DNA of 55,031 nucleotides from Anaerolineae bacterium (GCA_022822545.1 JAJEBE010000011.1:1-55031); one strand, 5' to 3'; positions 24,971 to 34,288 are shown, numbered from the stretch's first letter. A program made the numbers and translations. Notes: generated by a model from the sequence alone, not told the origin.

Positions 24971-25999
24971 CTAGGTCACTCGATGGCAACTCACGAAGTG
25001 CTTGGGACGGACCTCGATCAGAGGCGGGTCGGGCTCTTGGTAGCAGAGATCAAAGGCGACCGGGCAGCGCGTATTGAAGTTGCAGCCGGTGGGTGGATTG
25101 GCCGGGTTGGGCAGATCGCCGGAGATGATGATGCGCTGGCGATCCTCTTCGACGACGGGGTCCGGCACCGGCACCGCCGAGAGCAGGGCCTGGGTGTAGG
25201 GATGCTGCGGGTTGTCGTAGACTTCATCGACCGGCCCCAACTCGACGATTTTGCCCAGGTACATCACGGCGACGCGATCACAGATATGGCGGACCATGCT
25301 GAGGTCGTGGGCGATGAAGAGGTAAGTCAGGCCGAGCTCGTCTTGCAGCTCTTCCATCAGGTTGACGACTTGGGCCTGAATCGAGACATCGAGCGCCGAA
25401 ATCGGCTCATCGGCGACGATGAAGCTGGGCTGCAAGGCTAGGGCGCGGGCGATGCCGATGCGCTGCCGCTGCCCGCCGGAAAACTCGTGCGGATAGCGGT
25501 TGATGAAGTAGGGATTTAAGCCGACCCGTTCCATCAGTTGTTCGACGTATTGTTGCCGTTCTTTCTTGTTGGCGTACATATTGTGAATCTGCAGCGGCTC
25601 GCTGACGATGCTGCCGACGGTCATACGGGGGTTCAAGGACGCGAAGGGGTCTTGGAAGATAATCTGCATCCGCCGGCGCATCTGGCGCAAGTCATTGCCG
25701 GTCATGGTGGACAGCTCTTGCCCTTCGAATTTGACGCTGCCTTCGGTGGGGCGATAGAGTTGCAAGATCGTCCTGCCAGTGGTGCTCTTGCCGCAGCCGG
25801 ATTCTCCCACCAAGCCCAGGGTCTCGCCGCGGACTACGTTGAAGCTGACGCCATCGACCGCGCGCACCGCGCCGACCTGGCGTTGAAAAACGATGCCGGA
25901 AGAAATGGGGAAGTGTTTTTTGAGGTCAGATACCTCGAGGATATGATCGTTCTCGTCAAGGACTTTTTGCTTATCGACTGCCATAGCTGGACTAGACAT
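24971..25999 (-). CDS. oppF: oligopeptide/dipeptide ABC transporter ATP-binding protein (OppF/DppF)
   Basis: 342 residues. Walker [10 protein letters not shown] near residue 69, signature FSGGQRQR, Walker [13 protein letters not shown], and the C-terminal oligo_HPY extension with CNFNTRCP and CYQEPDPP, whose cysteines can hold an iron-sulphur cluster in DppD-type proteins. Its ATG overlaps the stop of the preceding oppD-type gene by 8 bases (AATGTCTAG), giving translational coupling. It energises uptake of peptides or related solutes. The permeases and binding protein are not in the window. The last 150 bases recur at 22646. Confidence 0.93.
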   Translation of the reverse strand: MSSPAMAVDKQKVLDENDHILEVSDLKKHFPISSGIVFQRQVGAVRAVDGVSFNVVRGETLGLVGESGCGKSTTGRTILQLYRPTEGSVKFEGQELSTMTGNDLRQMRRRMQIIFQDPFASLNPRMTVGSIVSEPLQIHNMYANKKERQQYVEQLMERVGLNPYFINRYPHEFSGGQRQRIGIARALALQPSFIVADEPISALDVSIQAQVVNLMEELQDELGLTYLFIAHDLSMVRHICDRVAVMYLGKIVELGPVDEVYDNPQHPYTQALLSAVPVPDPVVEEDRQRIIISGDLPNPANPPTGCNFNTRCPVAFDLCYQEPDPPLIEVRPKHFVSCHRVT

Positions 26000-27011
26000 T
26001 TTCTAAAACCCCCTCGCGGATATCGGCCCAACAGGACATGATATGCATGCTCCCGCCGTCGGCATCGGGAACGTTTTCCAGCGGCGGCCGCTGATCCCAA
26101 CATTTTTCCAGTTGCAGATATTCGCGCACATCGCAGCGCGGCGCGAAAGGACAGCCAGCGGGTTCATTGCGCATATCCGGCGGGGAGCCTTCGATTTGCG
26201 TCAGCTTTTCTTCCCCGCTCGAATCCAGGCGGGGCAAGGAGCCAAGCAGACCGACGGTATAAGGATGGCGGCTATCGCGGAAGACTTCGTGGGACGTCCC
26301 CGATTCCATTATCCGCCCGCCATACATAACCTGAATGCGGTCGGCGATGCCGGCGACGACGCCCAGATCGTGGGTGATCCAGATCATCGCCATGTTAAAT
26401 TCGTCCTTGAGTTGCTTGACCAACTCGATGATCTGCGCCTGAATGGTCACATCGAGGGCGGTAGTCGGTTCATCGGCGATGAGCAATTTGGGATTGCAGG
26501 ACAAGCCCATAGCGATCATCACGCGCTGCCGCATGCCGCCGGAGAATTGATGCGGATAATCGTCCAGCCGGCGGTAGGCGTCCGGGATGCCTACCAGATC
26601 GAGCAGGTCGGCCGCGCGTTTGCGCGATTGCGATGTATTCATGCCTTCATGCAGTTTAAGGGACTCGGTAATCTGCGTGCCGATGGTGAGCACCGGATTC
26701 AGCGAGGTCATCGGGTCCTGGAAGATCATCGCGATTTCTTTGCCGCGGATGAGCCGCATTTGGTCCGGCTTGAGGGTGAGCAAATCGCGGCCTTCGAACA
26801 TGACCGTGCCGGATTCCACCTTGCCCGGCGGGCTGGGAATCAAGCCCATCAAAGCGAGGGAACTGACGCTTTTGCCGCTGCCGCTCTCGCCGACGATCCC
26901 GAGCGTCTCGCCTTCTTCCAGCTCGAAGGACACGCCGTTGACCGCGTAGACGGTGCCTTCCTGCGTGTAGAACCGGACGACAAGGTCTTTGACATCAAGT
27001 AAAGTGCTCAA
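25992..27011 (-). CDS. oppD: oligopeptide/dipeptide ABC transporter ATP-binding protein (OppD/DppD)
   Basis: 339 residues from a TTG at 27011, which has AGGAGG 8 bases upstream. Walker A GESGSGKS near residue 41, signature FSGGMRQR, Walker [13 protein letters not shown], and the oligo_HPY tail with CPFAPRCD. Partner of the overlapping oppF-type gene; together they form the ATPase pair of an Opp/Dpp-family importer. No membrane or solute-binding subunit lies upstream (the next gene is GDP-fucose synthase 296 bases away), so the ATPases probably serve permeases encoded elsewhere. Confidence 0.93.
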   Translation of the reverse strand: MSTLLDVKDLVVRFYTQEGTVYAVNGVSFELEEGETLGIVGESGSGKSVSSLALMGLIPSPPGKVESGTVMFEGRDLLTLKPDQMRLIRGKEIAMIFQDPMTSLNPVLTIGTQITESLKLHEGMNTSQSRKRAADLLDLVGIPDAYRRLDDYPHQFSGGMRQRVMIAMGLSCNPKLLIADEPTTALDVTIQAQIIELVKQLKDEFNMAMIWITHDLGVVAGIADRIQVMYGGRIMESGTSHEVFRDSRHPYTVGLLGSLPRLDSSGEEKLTQIEGSPPDMRNEPAGCPFAPRCDVREYLQLEKCWDQRPPLENVPDADGGSMHIMSCWADIREGVLENV

Positions 27012-27306
27012 CGCGCCACCCTCCTTTTACCGACAGCATCTCTTTTCGCCCGCTCGGCGGAGGCCAATGGTTCACTCCGCAAGTTACCGACTATGCGCGG
27101 AACTCCAAATTGGGAGCGCGCAATGGAAGAGAGTTTGTCGCACCACTGCGAATCTGTCAACAATCCCCGGAATGGAACCGTTGGCGCTTCGCCATTTCGC
27201 CAGTTATGCAACCGGTTTCCCGCGTGTGCAAAACATCCAATGGCCAACCGCGACCAGAACAAGGCTAGCATAATGTTACCAGAGATGATGCAAGTTTACC
27301 AACAAA
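27012..27306. other. intergenic region upstream of oppDF
   Basis: 295 bases. It contains the AGGAGG site for oppD near its left end. No repeat, RNA gene or convincing promoter was recognised. Confidence 0.4.
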
Positions 27307-28269
27307 TCAGGCAATTGACTCGGGGCTGCGCTCGGCGCGGTACCAGCGGATTGTCTCGCGCAAGCCGGCGCGGAAATCCGTCTGCGAGACGAAGCCGAAC
27401 TCTCGCTGCGCCCGCGAGACATCAAGCTTGCGCCGGGGCTGCCCATTGGGCTTGCTGGTATCCCAGCGCAGCTCGCCGCTGAAACCAACTTCTTCGGCGA
27501 TGATCTGGACCAGGTCGCGGATGCTGATCTCGAAGGCGCTGCCCAGGTTGACCGGCTCGGCGCCGTTGTAGCGTTCTGCGGCGAGGACGATGCCCTTGGC
27601 GGCGTCGCGCACGAAGAGGAATTCGCGCGTGGGCGAGCCATCGCCGAAGAGCGTGACTTGCGGCGCGCCACTCGCCTGGGCGTCCACCATCTTGCGGATC
27701 ACGGCGGGGATGACGTGCGACGATTGCAGATCGAATTTGTCGTGCGGCCCGTAGAGGTTGACCGGCAGAAGATGTATCGCGTTGTAGCCGTATTCCTGTC
27801 GGTAGGCTTGGCTCTGCACCAGCAGCATCTTCTTCGCCAGGCCGTAGGGCGCATTGGTCTCTTCCGGGTAGCCATTCCAGAGGTCAGCTTCCTTGAACGG
27901 GACCGGCGCGAATTTCGGGTAGCTGCAAACCGTGCCGACGCCGACGAATTTGCGGACGCGGGCCCGGCGCGCATATTCCAGCATCAGTGTGCCCATCATG
28001 ATATTTTCGTAAAAGAAGAGGCCGGGGTGCTCGCGGTTAATGCCGATGCCGCCGACGTTGGCTGCCAGGTGAATGACCATCGTCGCATCGGGATGATCGG
28101 CGTAGAGGCGCTGGACCGCGTCCTGCTCGCGCAGATCATAGTCAGAGCGGCGGGGCGCGATGATTCGTCGGGCGGAGTGCGCGCGGAGCTCATCCACCAC
28201 GTGGCGGCCGAGGAAGCCGGCGCCGCCCGTCACGATTACCACCTGCTCTCTCCAGAAAGACGCCGTCAT
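27307..28269 (-). CDS. fcl: GDP-L-fucose synthase
   Basis: 320 residues. An extended SDR with the N-terminal GGAGFLG nucleotide loop, AANVGGI, the catalytic Tyr-Lys in YGLAKK (about 141-146), [11 protein letters not shown] and the SHVIPA segment typical of GDP-4-keto-6-deoxymannose epimerase/reductases. It converts GDP-4-keto-6-deoxy-D-mannose to GDP-L-fucose with NADPH, for surface polysaccharide or glycan synthesis. GAAGG stands about 9 bases before the ATG. The usual partner Gmd is not in the window. Confidence 0.93.
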   Translation of the reverse strand: MTASFWREQVVIVTGGAGFLGRHVVDELRAHSARRIIAPRRSDYDLREQDAVQRLYADHPDATMVIHLAANVGGIGINREHPGLFFYENIMMGTLMLEYARRARVRKFVGVGTVCSYPKFAPVPFKEADLWNGYPEETNAPYGLAKKMLLVQSQAYRQEYGYNAIHLLPVNLYGPHDKFDLQSSHVIPAVIRKMVDAQASGAPQVTLFGDGSPTREFLFVRDAAKGIVLAAERYNGAEPVNLGSAFEISIRDLVQIIAEEVGFSGELRWDTSKPNGQPRRKLDVSRAQREFGFVSQTDFRAGLRETIRWYRAERSPESIA

Positions 28270-28493
28270 GCTCGTTCCCTTCTTTTCTCATCAACCGCCG
28301 CGCTACGATGGCCAAACCGGTCAATTGTTTTGCGTTAGCGATATGGCAAAGGCGGCCGGTTAGGCGCCGGGCGGATTTGCGCTGCCAGTATCATAGCAGA
28401 CTTCGAAGAGGCGCATTATGACATTACACGGAAGCGCCGCCGCCGTCTCAGCGCTGCGCATACACATTTGCCGCGCCCGCCTGTATGATAGCA

Positions 28494-28499
28494 GCGTTA
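28494..28499 (+). promoter_or_regulatory. -10 box of ndk
   Basis: TATGAT with TG directly before it, 33 bases before the TTG start of ndk at 28533. No good -35. Confidence 0.35.
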
Positions 28500-28532
28500 G
28501 CTGACGGACGAACAATCGAGAAAGGCAATCCC

Positions 28533-28985
28533 TTGGAACGCACACTCATCATCGTGAAGCCGGATGCTGTTCAGCGCGGTTTGACCGGCGAAATCATCAA
28601 GCGGTTTGAGCAGCGCGGTTTGAGAATCATCGGCATGAAATTGCTGCAAGTCAGCCGCGAATTGGCGGAGAAACATTATGATGTGCACCGCGAACGCCCC
28701 TTCTTCGCCAGCCTGGTCGAATACATTACCTCGGCGCCGGTGGTGGTGATGGCGCTGGAAGGCAGCGACGCGATCGTGGCGGCAAGGACGACCATCGGCG
28801 CGACCAAGCCATCCGAGGCGGCGGCGGGCAGCATCCGCGGCGATTACGCCTTGGAGATCGGGCGGAATCTCGTGCATGGATCGGATAGCGTCGAGAACGG
28901 GGAGCTTGAGGTGGCGAACTTTTTCGCGGAGGCGGAATTGTGCGGCGGCTGGGCGCGGGCTGTGGATCGCTGGGTGTTTGAGTGA
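28533..28985 (+). CDS. ndk: nucleoside diphosphate kinase
   Basis: 150 residues from the TTG at 28533 (AAAGG upstream); this start gives the family's usual N-terminus ERTLIIVKPDAVQRG. The phosphohistidine is in RNLVHGSDS near residue 117, and the GATKPSEAAAGSIRGDY block is intact. It exchanges the gamma phosphate among nucleoside tri- and diphosphates in the cytoplasm. An upstream in-frame ATG would lie in the promoter. Confidence 0.96.
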   Translation: MERTLIIVKPDAVQRGLTGEIIKRFEQRGLRIIGMKLLQVSRELAEKHYDVHRERPFFASLVEYITSAPVVVMALEGSDAIVAARTTIGATKPSEAAAGSIRGDYALEIGRNLVHGSDSVENGELEVANFFAEAELCGGWARAVDRWVFE

Positions 28986-29110
28986 TTTACTGCCTATACC
29001 AACCAATCGTAGTCGATAGCTTTGTCGAAACGTACAATTGTGCTTTCGATTATGTTTCCATTTATGTGCTATGTTATGCAAGATGCGGATGAGTAGTCGG
29101 AGCAGCGAAC

Positions 29111-30268
29111 ATGTCCCTGAATGCTGACATAATTGTCTGGGCACGCGAAAAGGCGGGATACAAATCGGGCGATCCCCGCATATTGAAGGACTTTCCTAAA
29201 CTTGATGATTGGGAAAGGGGAAACGGTCGTCCGACGTATCCACAGTTGGAGCGGCTTGCGGACAAATTGAAAGTGCCTGTCTCTGTATTTTATTTTCCCG
29301 AAAGACCTGATTTCCCAGATATCGAGGAGACTTTCCGTACATTGGGAACCACGATCCTGGACGAACTACCGCCAAAAATCAGACTACTGCTGAGAAAGGC
29401 GCGAGCCTTTCAAATCGGGTTGGACGAACTAAATCTCGGACGCAATCCAGCGACTCGAATAATAACTAAAGTACTGCAACCACCTATTAGCTCATCAGTC
29501 GACACGATTGCGAATGATGTTCGTAGCTTCCTCGGTGTTCCTCTAGAAGCCCAGTTAGGTTGGAAAGATGCAGATACAGCGTTTAAGGAATGGCGCAAGG
29601 CGTTTTACGTCTCTGGAATTTACGTATTTAAGGACGCCTTTGGGCAGGAAAACAGCCGCTATTCAGGGTTTAGCCTATACGATTCTGAGTTTCCAGTAAT
29701 TTACGTAAACAATTCAAATTCTCGCACGAGGCAAGTATTTACTTTATTTCACGAACTGGCCCACCTGCTATTCAATACAAGCGGTGTCGATACGGACAAC
29801 GATGACTTCATTGACACACTGCAAGACGACAATCGTAGAATCGAAATTATTTGCAATCGACTAGCGGCGAAAACTCTAGTACCAGACGATTTTTTCAATG
29901 ATTATTTTGAAGAAATATTCGGATTCCGCCGCATAAGCGAAGATTCTAGAGAGCTTGCAAGTGATATGGCTAACCAATTAAATGTTAGCCGCGAAGTGAT
30001 TTATAGAAAGCTGCTCGACCGAAAGCTGATTTCTCAAGCGGAATACACAAATGCCGCAAAGGCGTGGGCAGAACAGCGAACGACTCGAAAAGGAGGCGGA
30101 AATAAATATTACAGTTGGATTACGTACTTAGGACAAGAATACATTTCTCTGGCATTTCAGCGGTATTACCAGAATCGGATTACTTACGAGCAACTTGGAG
30201 ATTATCTCGACATTAAGCCCAAGAATCTCAACAAGCTCGAAGACTATCTGGTTCGGAGCAATACCTAA
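29111..30268 (+). CDS. XRE/ImmA-IrrE family metallopeptidase, probable antitoxin-type regulator
   Basis: 385 residues, AT-rich. The N-terminus (about 1-65) looks like a degenerate XRE helix-turn-helix with DDWERGNGRPTYPQLERLADKLKVP. The ImmA/IrrE zinc peptidase domain has HELAH at 214-218, followed by a third-ligand region. A C-terminal region of about 100 residues is unassigned. Its stop overlaps the start of the next gene (TAATG), so the two are translated together. XRE-ImmA proteins paired with PIN-fold proteins of the DUF4411 type are known as predicted toxin-antitoxin modules. GGAG precedes the ATG by about 8 bases. Confidence 0.88.
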   Translation: MSLNADIIVWAREKAGYKSGDPRILKDFPKLDDWERGNGRPTYPQLERLADKLKVPVSVFYFPERPDFPDIEETFRTLGTTILDELPPKIRLLLRKARAFQIGLDELNLGRNPATRIITKVLQPPISSSVDTIANDVRSFLGVPLEAQLGWKDADTAFKEWRKAFYVSGIYVFKDAFGQENSRYSGFSLYDSEFPVIYVNNSNSRTRQVFTLFHELAHLLFNTSGVDTDNDDFIDTLQDDNRRIEIICNRLAAKTLVPDDFFNDYFEEIFGFRRISEDSRELASDMANQLNVSREVIYRKLLDRKLISQAEYTNAAKAWAEQRTTRKGGGNKYYSWITYLGQEYISLAFQRYYQNRITYEQLGDYLDIKPKNLNKLEDYLVRSNT

Positions 30269-30735
30269 TGTATGTATTTGACACGATGGTTTTGTCGCAG
30301 CAATTCCGATTTTACTACCGACAGAGATTCCCAACGCTGTGGACCAGATTTGAGGCGATGGTGATAGAGAGACGAATTACATCAACGAGAGAAGTCCGAC
30401 GAGAACTTCAGCATTCAAATGACGCAAGTATTCTTGCGGAAATAAACAAATACAAAGAACTATTTCCAACGCCAACAACTCAAGAAGAAGACTATGTTGG
30501 TAGGATATTCAACATACGTCACTTTCGGCAGAATATTCCGCGAAAAACACTTCTAAAAGGTGGTCGCAATGCGGATCCATGGCTTATAGCCCGCGCAGCG
30601 AATGTAGACGGCATTGTGGTCACAAATGAAGCCTTTCGCGATCACGCAGCAGGAATCCCCAACATCTGCTCGCATTTCGGTATCGAATACCTTTCCTTTG
30701 AAGATTTCATGGAAAAGGAAAGCTGGACATTCTGA
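30268..30735 (+). CDS. DUF4411 PIN-fold protein, probable RNase toxin
   Basis: 155 residues, start overlapping the stop of the ImmA-type gene. It shows the DUF4411 pattern: VFDT at the N-terminus (Asp5), REVRRELQ (Glu42), GGRNADPWLIA (Asp103) and VVTNEAFRDH (Asp125), then IPNICSHFGIEYLSFEDF. The PIN acidic residues are present, although the usual Asn after DT is Met here. It would cleave RNA when freed from its partner. Base composition matches the ImmA gene and differs from the flanks, implying that the pair moved together. Confidence 0.85.
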   Translation: MYVFDTMVLSQQFRFYYRQRFPTLWTRFEAMVIERRITSTREVRRELQHSNDASILAEINKYKELFPTPTTQEEDYVGRIFNIRHFRQNIPRKTLLKGGRNADPWLIARAANVDGIVVTNEAFRDHAAGIPNICSHFGIEYLSFEDFMEKESWTF

Positions 30736-30740
30736 CAACC

Positions 30741-31340
30741 ATGTCGCCGCAAGACTCCCGCAGCCCCTCCCCCACACTGCTCGTTCTGCTCATCTTGCCG
30801 CTCTTCGGCATATTCGTCGCTCTGCTGATGCTCGTCATTGAGACCCGCAGCGCGCCTAGGGCCGCGCCCACCTTCCAGCCGGCGCCGCCGCGCAGCGTAC
30901 TGAACTTCAAAGCGCCGGATTTCGAGTTGCCCCGGCTTGATGGCCTGACGCTCGTCTCGCCCTCGGATTATGCCGGGCGGCCGCTATTCCTCAATTTCTG
31001 GGCGAGTTGGTGCGCGCCTTGTGTGAGAGAATTGCCGGCGCTGGAAGAATTTGTCGCCGAGCACAGTGGAAACGAAAACGGACCGGCCTTGCTCACCGTC
31101 AATCTCGGCGAGACCGCCGCGGTTATCAGCAGCTTTCTGCAGGAGATTGGCATCGAGAACCTGCCGGTGGCGATGGATATCAACCAAGTCGTCAAGCGCG
31201 ACTACGGGGTGCAAAACCTGCCGACCACCTTTGTGATCGACGGCGAAGGCATCGCGCGTCATCTGAAGCTGGGCGAAATGAAATACGAAGAGATGGACGC
31301 CTATCTGGCCGCGCTGGCGGACGCCGAAGCAGAGCAGTAA
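30741..31340 (+). CDS. membrane-anchored TlpA/ResA-type thioredoxin-like protein
   Basis: 199 residues. One N-terminal membrane segment (about 12-34), a proline-rich linker, then an AhpC/TSA-Redoxin fold with APDFELPRLDG and the redox motif WASWCAPC (near 88-95), and the cis-proline in LPTTFVID. Proteins of this type reduce disulfides outside the membrane, for example in cytochrome c maturation. It starts 5 bases after the PIN gene without a clear ribosome site, although its GC content places it with the downstream SDR rather than the toxin pair. Confidence 0.9.
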   Translation: MSPQDSRSPSPTLLVLLILPLFGIFVALLMLVIETRSAPRAAPTFQPAPPRSVLNFKAPDFELPRLDGLTLVSPSDYAGRPLFLNFWASWCAPCVRELPALEEFVAEHSGNENGPALLTVNLGETAAVISSFLQEIGIENLPVAMDINQVVKRDYGVQNLPTTFVIDGEGIARHLKLGEMKYEEMDAYLAALADAEAEQ

Positions 31341-31352
31341 GGAGCGGCGGAG

Positions 31353-32105
31353 ATGCGCATGGACTTGAGCGACAAAGTAGCCTTGGTTTCCGGGGCAGCG
31401 CGGCGGGTCGGGCGGGCCATCGCTCTGGAACTGGCGAAGCAGGGCGCGCATATCCTGGCGCATTATCATCGCGCCGAAGCATCAGAAGTGCGCGACGCCT
31501 TAAATGCGATAAAATCGCTGGGCGTCGATGCTCACGGGGTCGCGGCTGACCTCAGCCAGGCCGAGGGCGTGGACCTCGTATTCGCCGCCTTGCGGGAGCG
31601 CTACGGAGGGTTGGATATTGTCGTGAACAGCGCCTCGGTATTCCAAAGGCGGGGGCTGCTGGATGTGACGCTGGAAGATTGGGATCTGACGATGGCGATA
31701 AACTTACGCGCGCCCTTTCTCATCACGCAGCGGGCGGCGCGGCTCATGGCGGAAAATCCGATACCCGGCGGCGTCATCATCAATATCTGCGATGCCGGCG
31801 CGGATGGTCCCTGGCGGGAATACCCGCATCATGGCATCAGCAAGTCCGCATTGTGGATGCTAACGCAGGTCAGCGCCTTGACGCTGGGGCCCTCCATACG
31901 CGTCAATGCCATCTTGCCGGGGGCGGTTATGAAGCCCGCCGGCCGCGCGATATCGGATGAAGATTGGGCGCGCATCGGCGAGCGAAACGTCTTGCGACGG
32001 ACCGGAGCGCCCGAAGATGTGGCGCGGGCCGTTGTTTATCTCTGCCAGGAAGACTTCATCACCGGCGAGCTTTTGCGCATCAACGCCGGCGAACATCTTC
32101 GCTGA
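31353..32105 (+). CDS. pteridine reductase-like SDR with the catalytic Tyr replaced by His
   Basis: 250 residues. SGAARRVG (13-20) binds the cofactor, NSASVF replaces NNAG, and NICD puts Asp147 where pteridine reductases (PTR1, FolM) carry Asp instead of Ser. The expected Tyr-x3-Lys reads HGISK at 160-164, so the catalytic Tyr is His. The C-terminal half (RVNAILPGAV, ITGELLRINAGEHL) is normal. It lies 12 bases after the TlpA-like gene. Reduced-folate or biopterin metabolism is possible but the changed residue makes activity uncertain. The ATG at 31359 is an alternative start. Confidence 0.85.
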   Translation: MRMDLSDKVALVSGAARRVGRAIALELAKQGAHILAHYHRAEASEVRDALNAIKSLGVDAHGVAADLSQAEGVDLVFAALRERYGGLDIVVNSASVFQRRGLLDVTLEDWDLTMAINLRAPFLITQRAARLMAENPIPGGVIINICDAGADGPWREYPHHGISKSALWMLTQVSALTLGPSIRVNAILPGAVMKPAGRAISDEDWARIGERNVLRRTGAPEDVARAVVYLCQEDFITGELLRINAGEHLR

Positions 32106-32106
32106 A

Positions 32107-32979
32107 CTAGGCTTGCAGCCGCCTGACCCGGCGGAAACCGGCGCCGTATGCGGCATGGCCCATGCCGATGACGATAAAGGCGTTGGGATCTACTTGTGAA
32201 ACTTCGTCCCTCAAGTCTCGCACTTGCGACCGCGCGACCGTCACATACAGCATGGTGCGCTCGGCGCCGGTGTATTCGCCTTTGATTTTCCAACTGGTGG
32301 CGCCGCGCTGCAAACTGGCGAAAACGCGCTGGGCGACTTCTTCGGGTTTGTCCGTGATGATCATCGCGGTGCGAATCACGCTCGGGCCTTCCAGCACATA
32401 ATCCGTAGCCAGCCCGGCGGTGAAGAGCGAGATGGCGGCGTAAAGCGCGCCTTCCCAGCCATAGACCAAACCGGCGGCGATGATGATCAGCGTATCCGTG
32501 CACAAGAAGGTGGTGCTCATGGGGAAGCCGAAGCGGCGCTGCAAGATCAGCGCGAGGGTCGAGGTGCCGCCCATCGTCGCGCCGGCGCGGTAAACCAGAC
32601 CCACGCCGATGCCACCGGTGATCCCGCCGAACAGGGCGTTCAGCATGCGGTTATCGCTCAAGCCGCCGGCCGGCACCAAGGGACCGAGATTATCCACCAC
32701 GACCGAAAAGATCAGAATTATCACGACGCTGCGCATGATGACGCGGGCGCCATTCGGCAAACTGAGAAAACCCGCCAATTGAATCGGGATATTGAGCAGG
32801 AAGATCATCAGCCCGATAGGCGTGCCAAAAAGCTCATTCAACAGCGTCGAGGCGCCGGCGACGCCGGCCGGCGCGATATCAAGCGGCTGCAGGAAAACGA
32901 TCAGCGATAGCGCGCCGATGACGATGCCGATGGCTATCAAGACATATCGAATTGCGGTATCGCGGAGTTGCTGCAACAT
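32107..32979 (-). CDS. YitT/DUF161-DUF2179 family membrane protein
   Basis: 290 residues from the ATG at 32979 (GGAAGGA just upstream). Five to six hydrophobic segments in the first ~190 residues include the GGITGGIGVGLVYRAGATMGGTS family signature. A soluble DUF2179 domain follows (about 205-285), ending with the VDPNAFIVIGMGHAAYGAGF-like strand. The family is widespread and its transport substrate is not established. It converges on the SDR gene with 1 base between the stops and diverges from metA. Confidence 0.9.
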   Translation of the reverse strand: MLQQLRDTAIRYVLIAIGIVIGALSLIVFLQPLDIAPAGVAGASTLLNELFGTPIGLMIFLLNIPIQLAGFLSLPNGARVIMRSVVIILIFSVVVDNLGPLVPAGGLSDNRMLNALFGGITGGIGVGLVYRAGATMGGTSTLALILQRRFGFPMSTTFLCTDTLIIIAAGLVYGWEGALYAAISLFTAGLATDYVLEGPSVIRTAMIITDKPEEVAQRVFASLQRGATSWKIKGEYTGAERTMLYVTVARSQVRDLRDEVSQVDPNAFIVIGMGHAAYGAGFRRVRRLQA

Positions 32980-33103
32980 CGTTCCTTCCTCCATCGGACA
33001 ACTGGCCGCCTCTTCGCCCGGCCAGACCCGGTCTCTGCCTCAATTATAGTCGCTAATTTCCCCCGAGACAGACATGCCAAGGCGCGAGCATTGCCCGCCT
33101 GTT

Positions 33104-33122
33104 TGACAGTGCTATACTGTCA
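33104..33122 (+). promoter_or_regulatory. perfect palindrome overlapping the metA promoter
   Basis: Arms TGACAGT (33104-33110) and ACTGTCA (33116-33122) flank GCTAT. An extended -10 element, TG-C-TATACT at 33110-33118, is embedded in the palindrome, and TTGCCC at 33091-33096 is a possible -35 with a 16-base spacer. A dimeric repressor bound here would block the promoter, as expected for methionine-responsive control of metA. Confidence 0.65.
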
Positions 33123-33159
33123 GAATCCAAACGCTGGAATCGATTGGAGTCAGACGTCC

Positions 33160-34224
33160 ATGCCATTAGTCGCCCATACGCCACTGCCAAGCTTCGACCG
33201 CCTGCGTCAGCACGGGCAAGAAGTCTTGACGCTTTCGCGCGCCCTGACGCAAGACATCCGCGAGCTTCACATTGGTTTGCTGAATATGATGCCGGACACC
33301 GCGCTGGAAATCACTGAGCGGCAATTCATGCGGCTGGTCGGCAATAGCAATCAGATCGCGCAATTCTATGTCCACGCCTTTTCGGTGCCGGGCCTCGAGC
33401 GAAGCCAGGAAACCCAAGCCTACATCGACAAGTATTACACCAGCTTCGAGCAAGTTCAGCGGGACGGCCTGGACGCCCTCATCATCAGCGGCGCCAATGT
33501 CGCCAACCCCAGCCTCGATCAAGAGGACTTCTGGCAACCCTTGACCGAAGTCATCGAATGGGCGCGGGAACATGTCACCTCGACGCTCTGCTCTTGCTTG
33601 TCGACGCACGCGCTGATGAAATACTTCTACGAAATTGATCGCGTCAAACGCGGCAGAAAGAAATGGGGCGTCTTCGAGCATCGGGTGACGCAGCCGCACC
33701 ATCCGCTGCTGCGCGAAATCAACACCCGTTTTGATGTGCCCCACTCGCGTTGGAATTCGATTACCCGCGAGCAAATCGAAGGCGCTGGCTTGACTGTGCT
33801 CATCCAGAGTTTCGACGGCGAAGTGCACATGGCGGTCAGTCCCGATCAATTGCGGATGGTCTATTTTCAGGGGCACCCGGAGTACGACATCAATAGCTTG
33901 CTCAAAGAATACAAGCGCGATCTGCTCGGCTATTTCCACGGCAAGAATGCGCAGCCGCCTTACCCGGAGAATTACTTCCCGCTGGAAGCGCGCGAGATCG
34001 CCGAGCGCTACATCCGGCAAGCGCAACTGGCGCTGGAAAACGGCGGGGACCTGCCTGCATTCCCGGAAGAGCGATTTTTGCCCTGGCTGGATAATACCTG
34101 GGGCGATACGGCCAAGGCCATTTTCAACAACTGGCTGGGTTCGGTCTACCAGGTGACCAATGTCATCCGCCACCTGCCCTTTGACGACAGCATCAACCCG
34201 GAGGATCCGCTGGGGATCCGCTGA
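33160..34224 (+). CDS. metA: homoserine O-acyltransferase (MetA type)
   Basis: 354 residues from the ATG at 33160, GGAG 10 bases upstream. Features of the MetA family: HIGLLNMMPDTALEITERQF near the N-terminus, the nucleophile Cys146 in TLCSCLS (E. coli Cys142), and His239 with Glu241 in FQGHPEYD (E. coli His235/Glu237). It acylates homoserine in the first committed step of methionine synthesis. Whether succinyl- or acetyl-CoA is used depends on one active-site residue that I did not align, so the acyl donor is left open. It has a palindromic promoter and diverges from the YitT gene. About 40 C-terminal residues exceed the E. coli protein. Confidence 0.92.
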   Translation: MPLVAHTPLPSFDRLRQHGQEVLTLSRALTQDIRELHIGLLNMMPDTALEITERQFMRLVGNSNQIAQFYVHAFSVPGLERSQETQAYIDKYYTSFEQVQRDGLDALIISGANVANPSLDQEDFWQPLTEVIEWAREHVTSTLCSCLSTHALMKYFYEIDRVKRGRKKWGVFEHRVTQPHHPLLREINTRFDVPHSRWNSITREQIEGAGLTVLIQSFDGEVHMAVSPDQLRMVYFQGHPEYDINSLLKEYKRDLLGYFHGKNAQPPYPENYFPLEAREIAERYIRQAQLALENGGDLPAFPEERFLPWLDNTWGDTAKAIFNNWLGSVYQVTNVIRHLPFDDSINPEDPLGIR

Positions 34225-34288
34225 AGACGCCGCAGAAAGTTATGCTGTTGCCTGCCGCGGCGAAACTATGCCGGTGAGAGGACTTTCA

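Noticed and set aside
33103..33108. TTGACA near metA as a -35 box
   Set aside because: It is only 4 bases from the -10 box; it is part of the palindrome, not a -35 element.
34160..34288. An upstream extension of the esterase gene into metA
   Set aside because: It would overlap metA by 65 bases and has no ribosome site; GTG 34289 and ATG 34406 are better starts.
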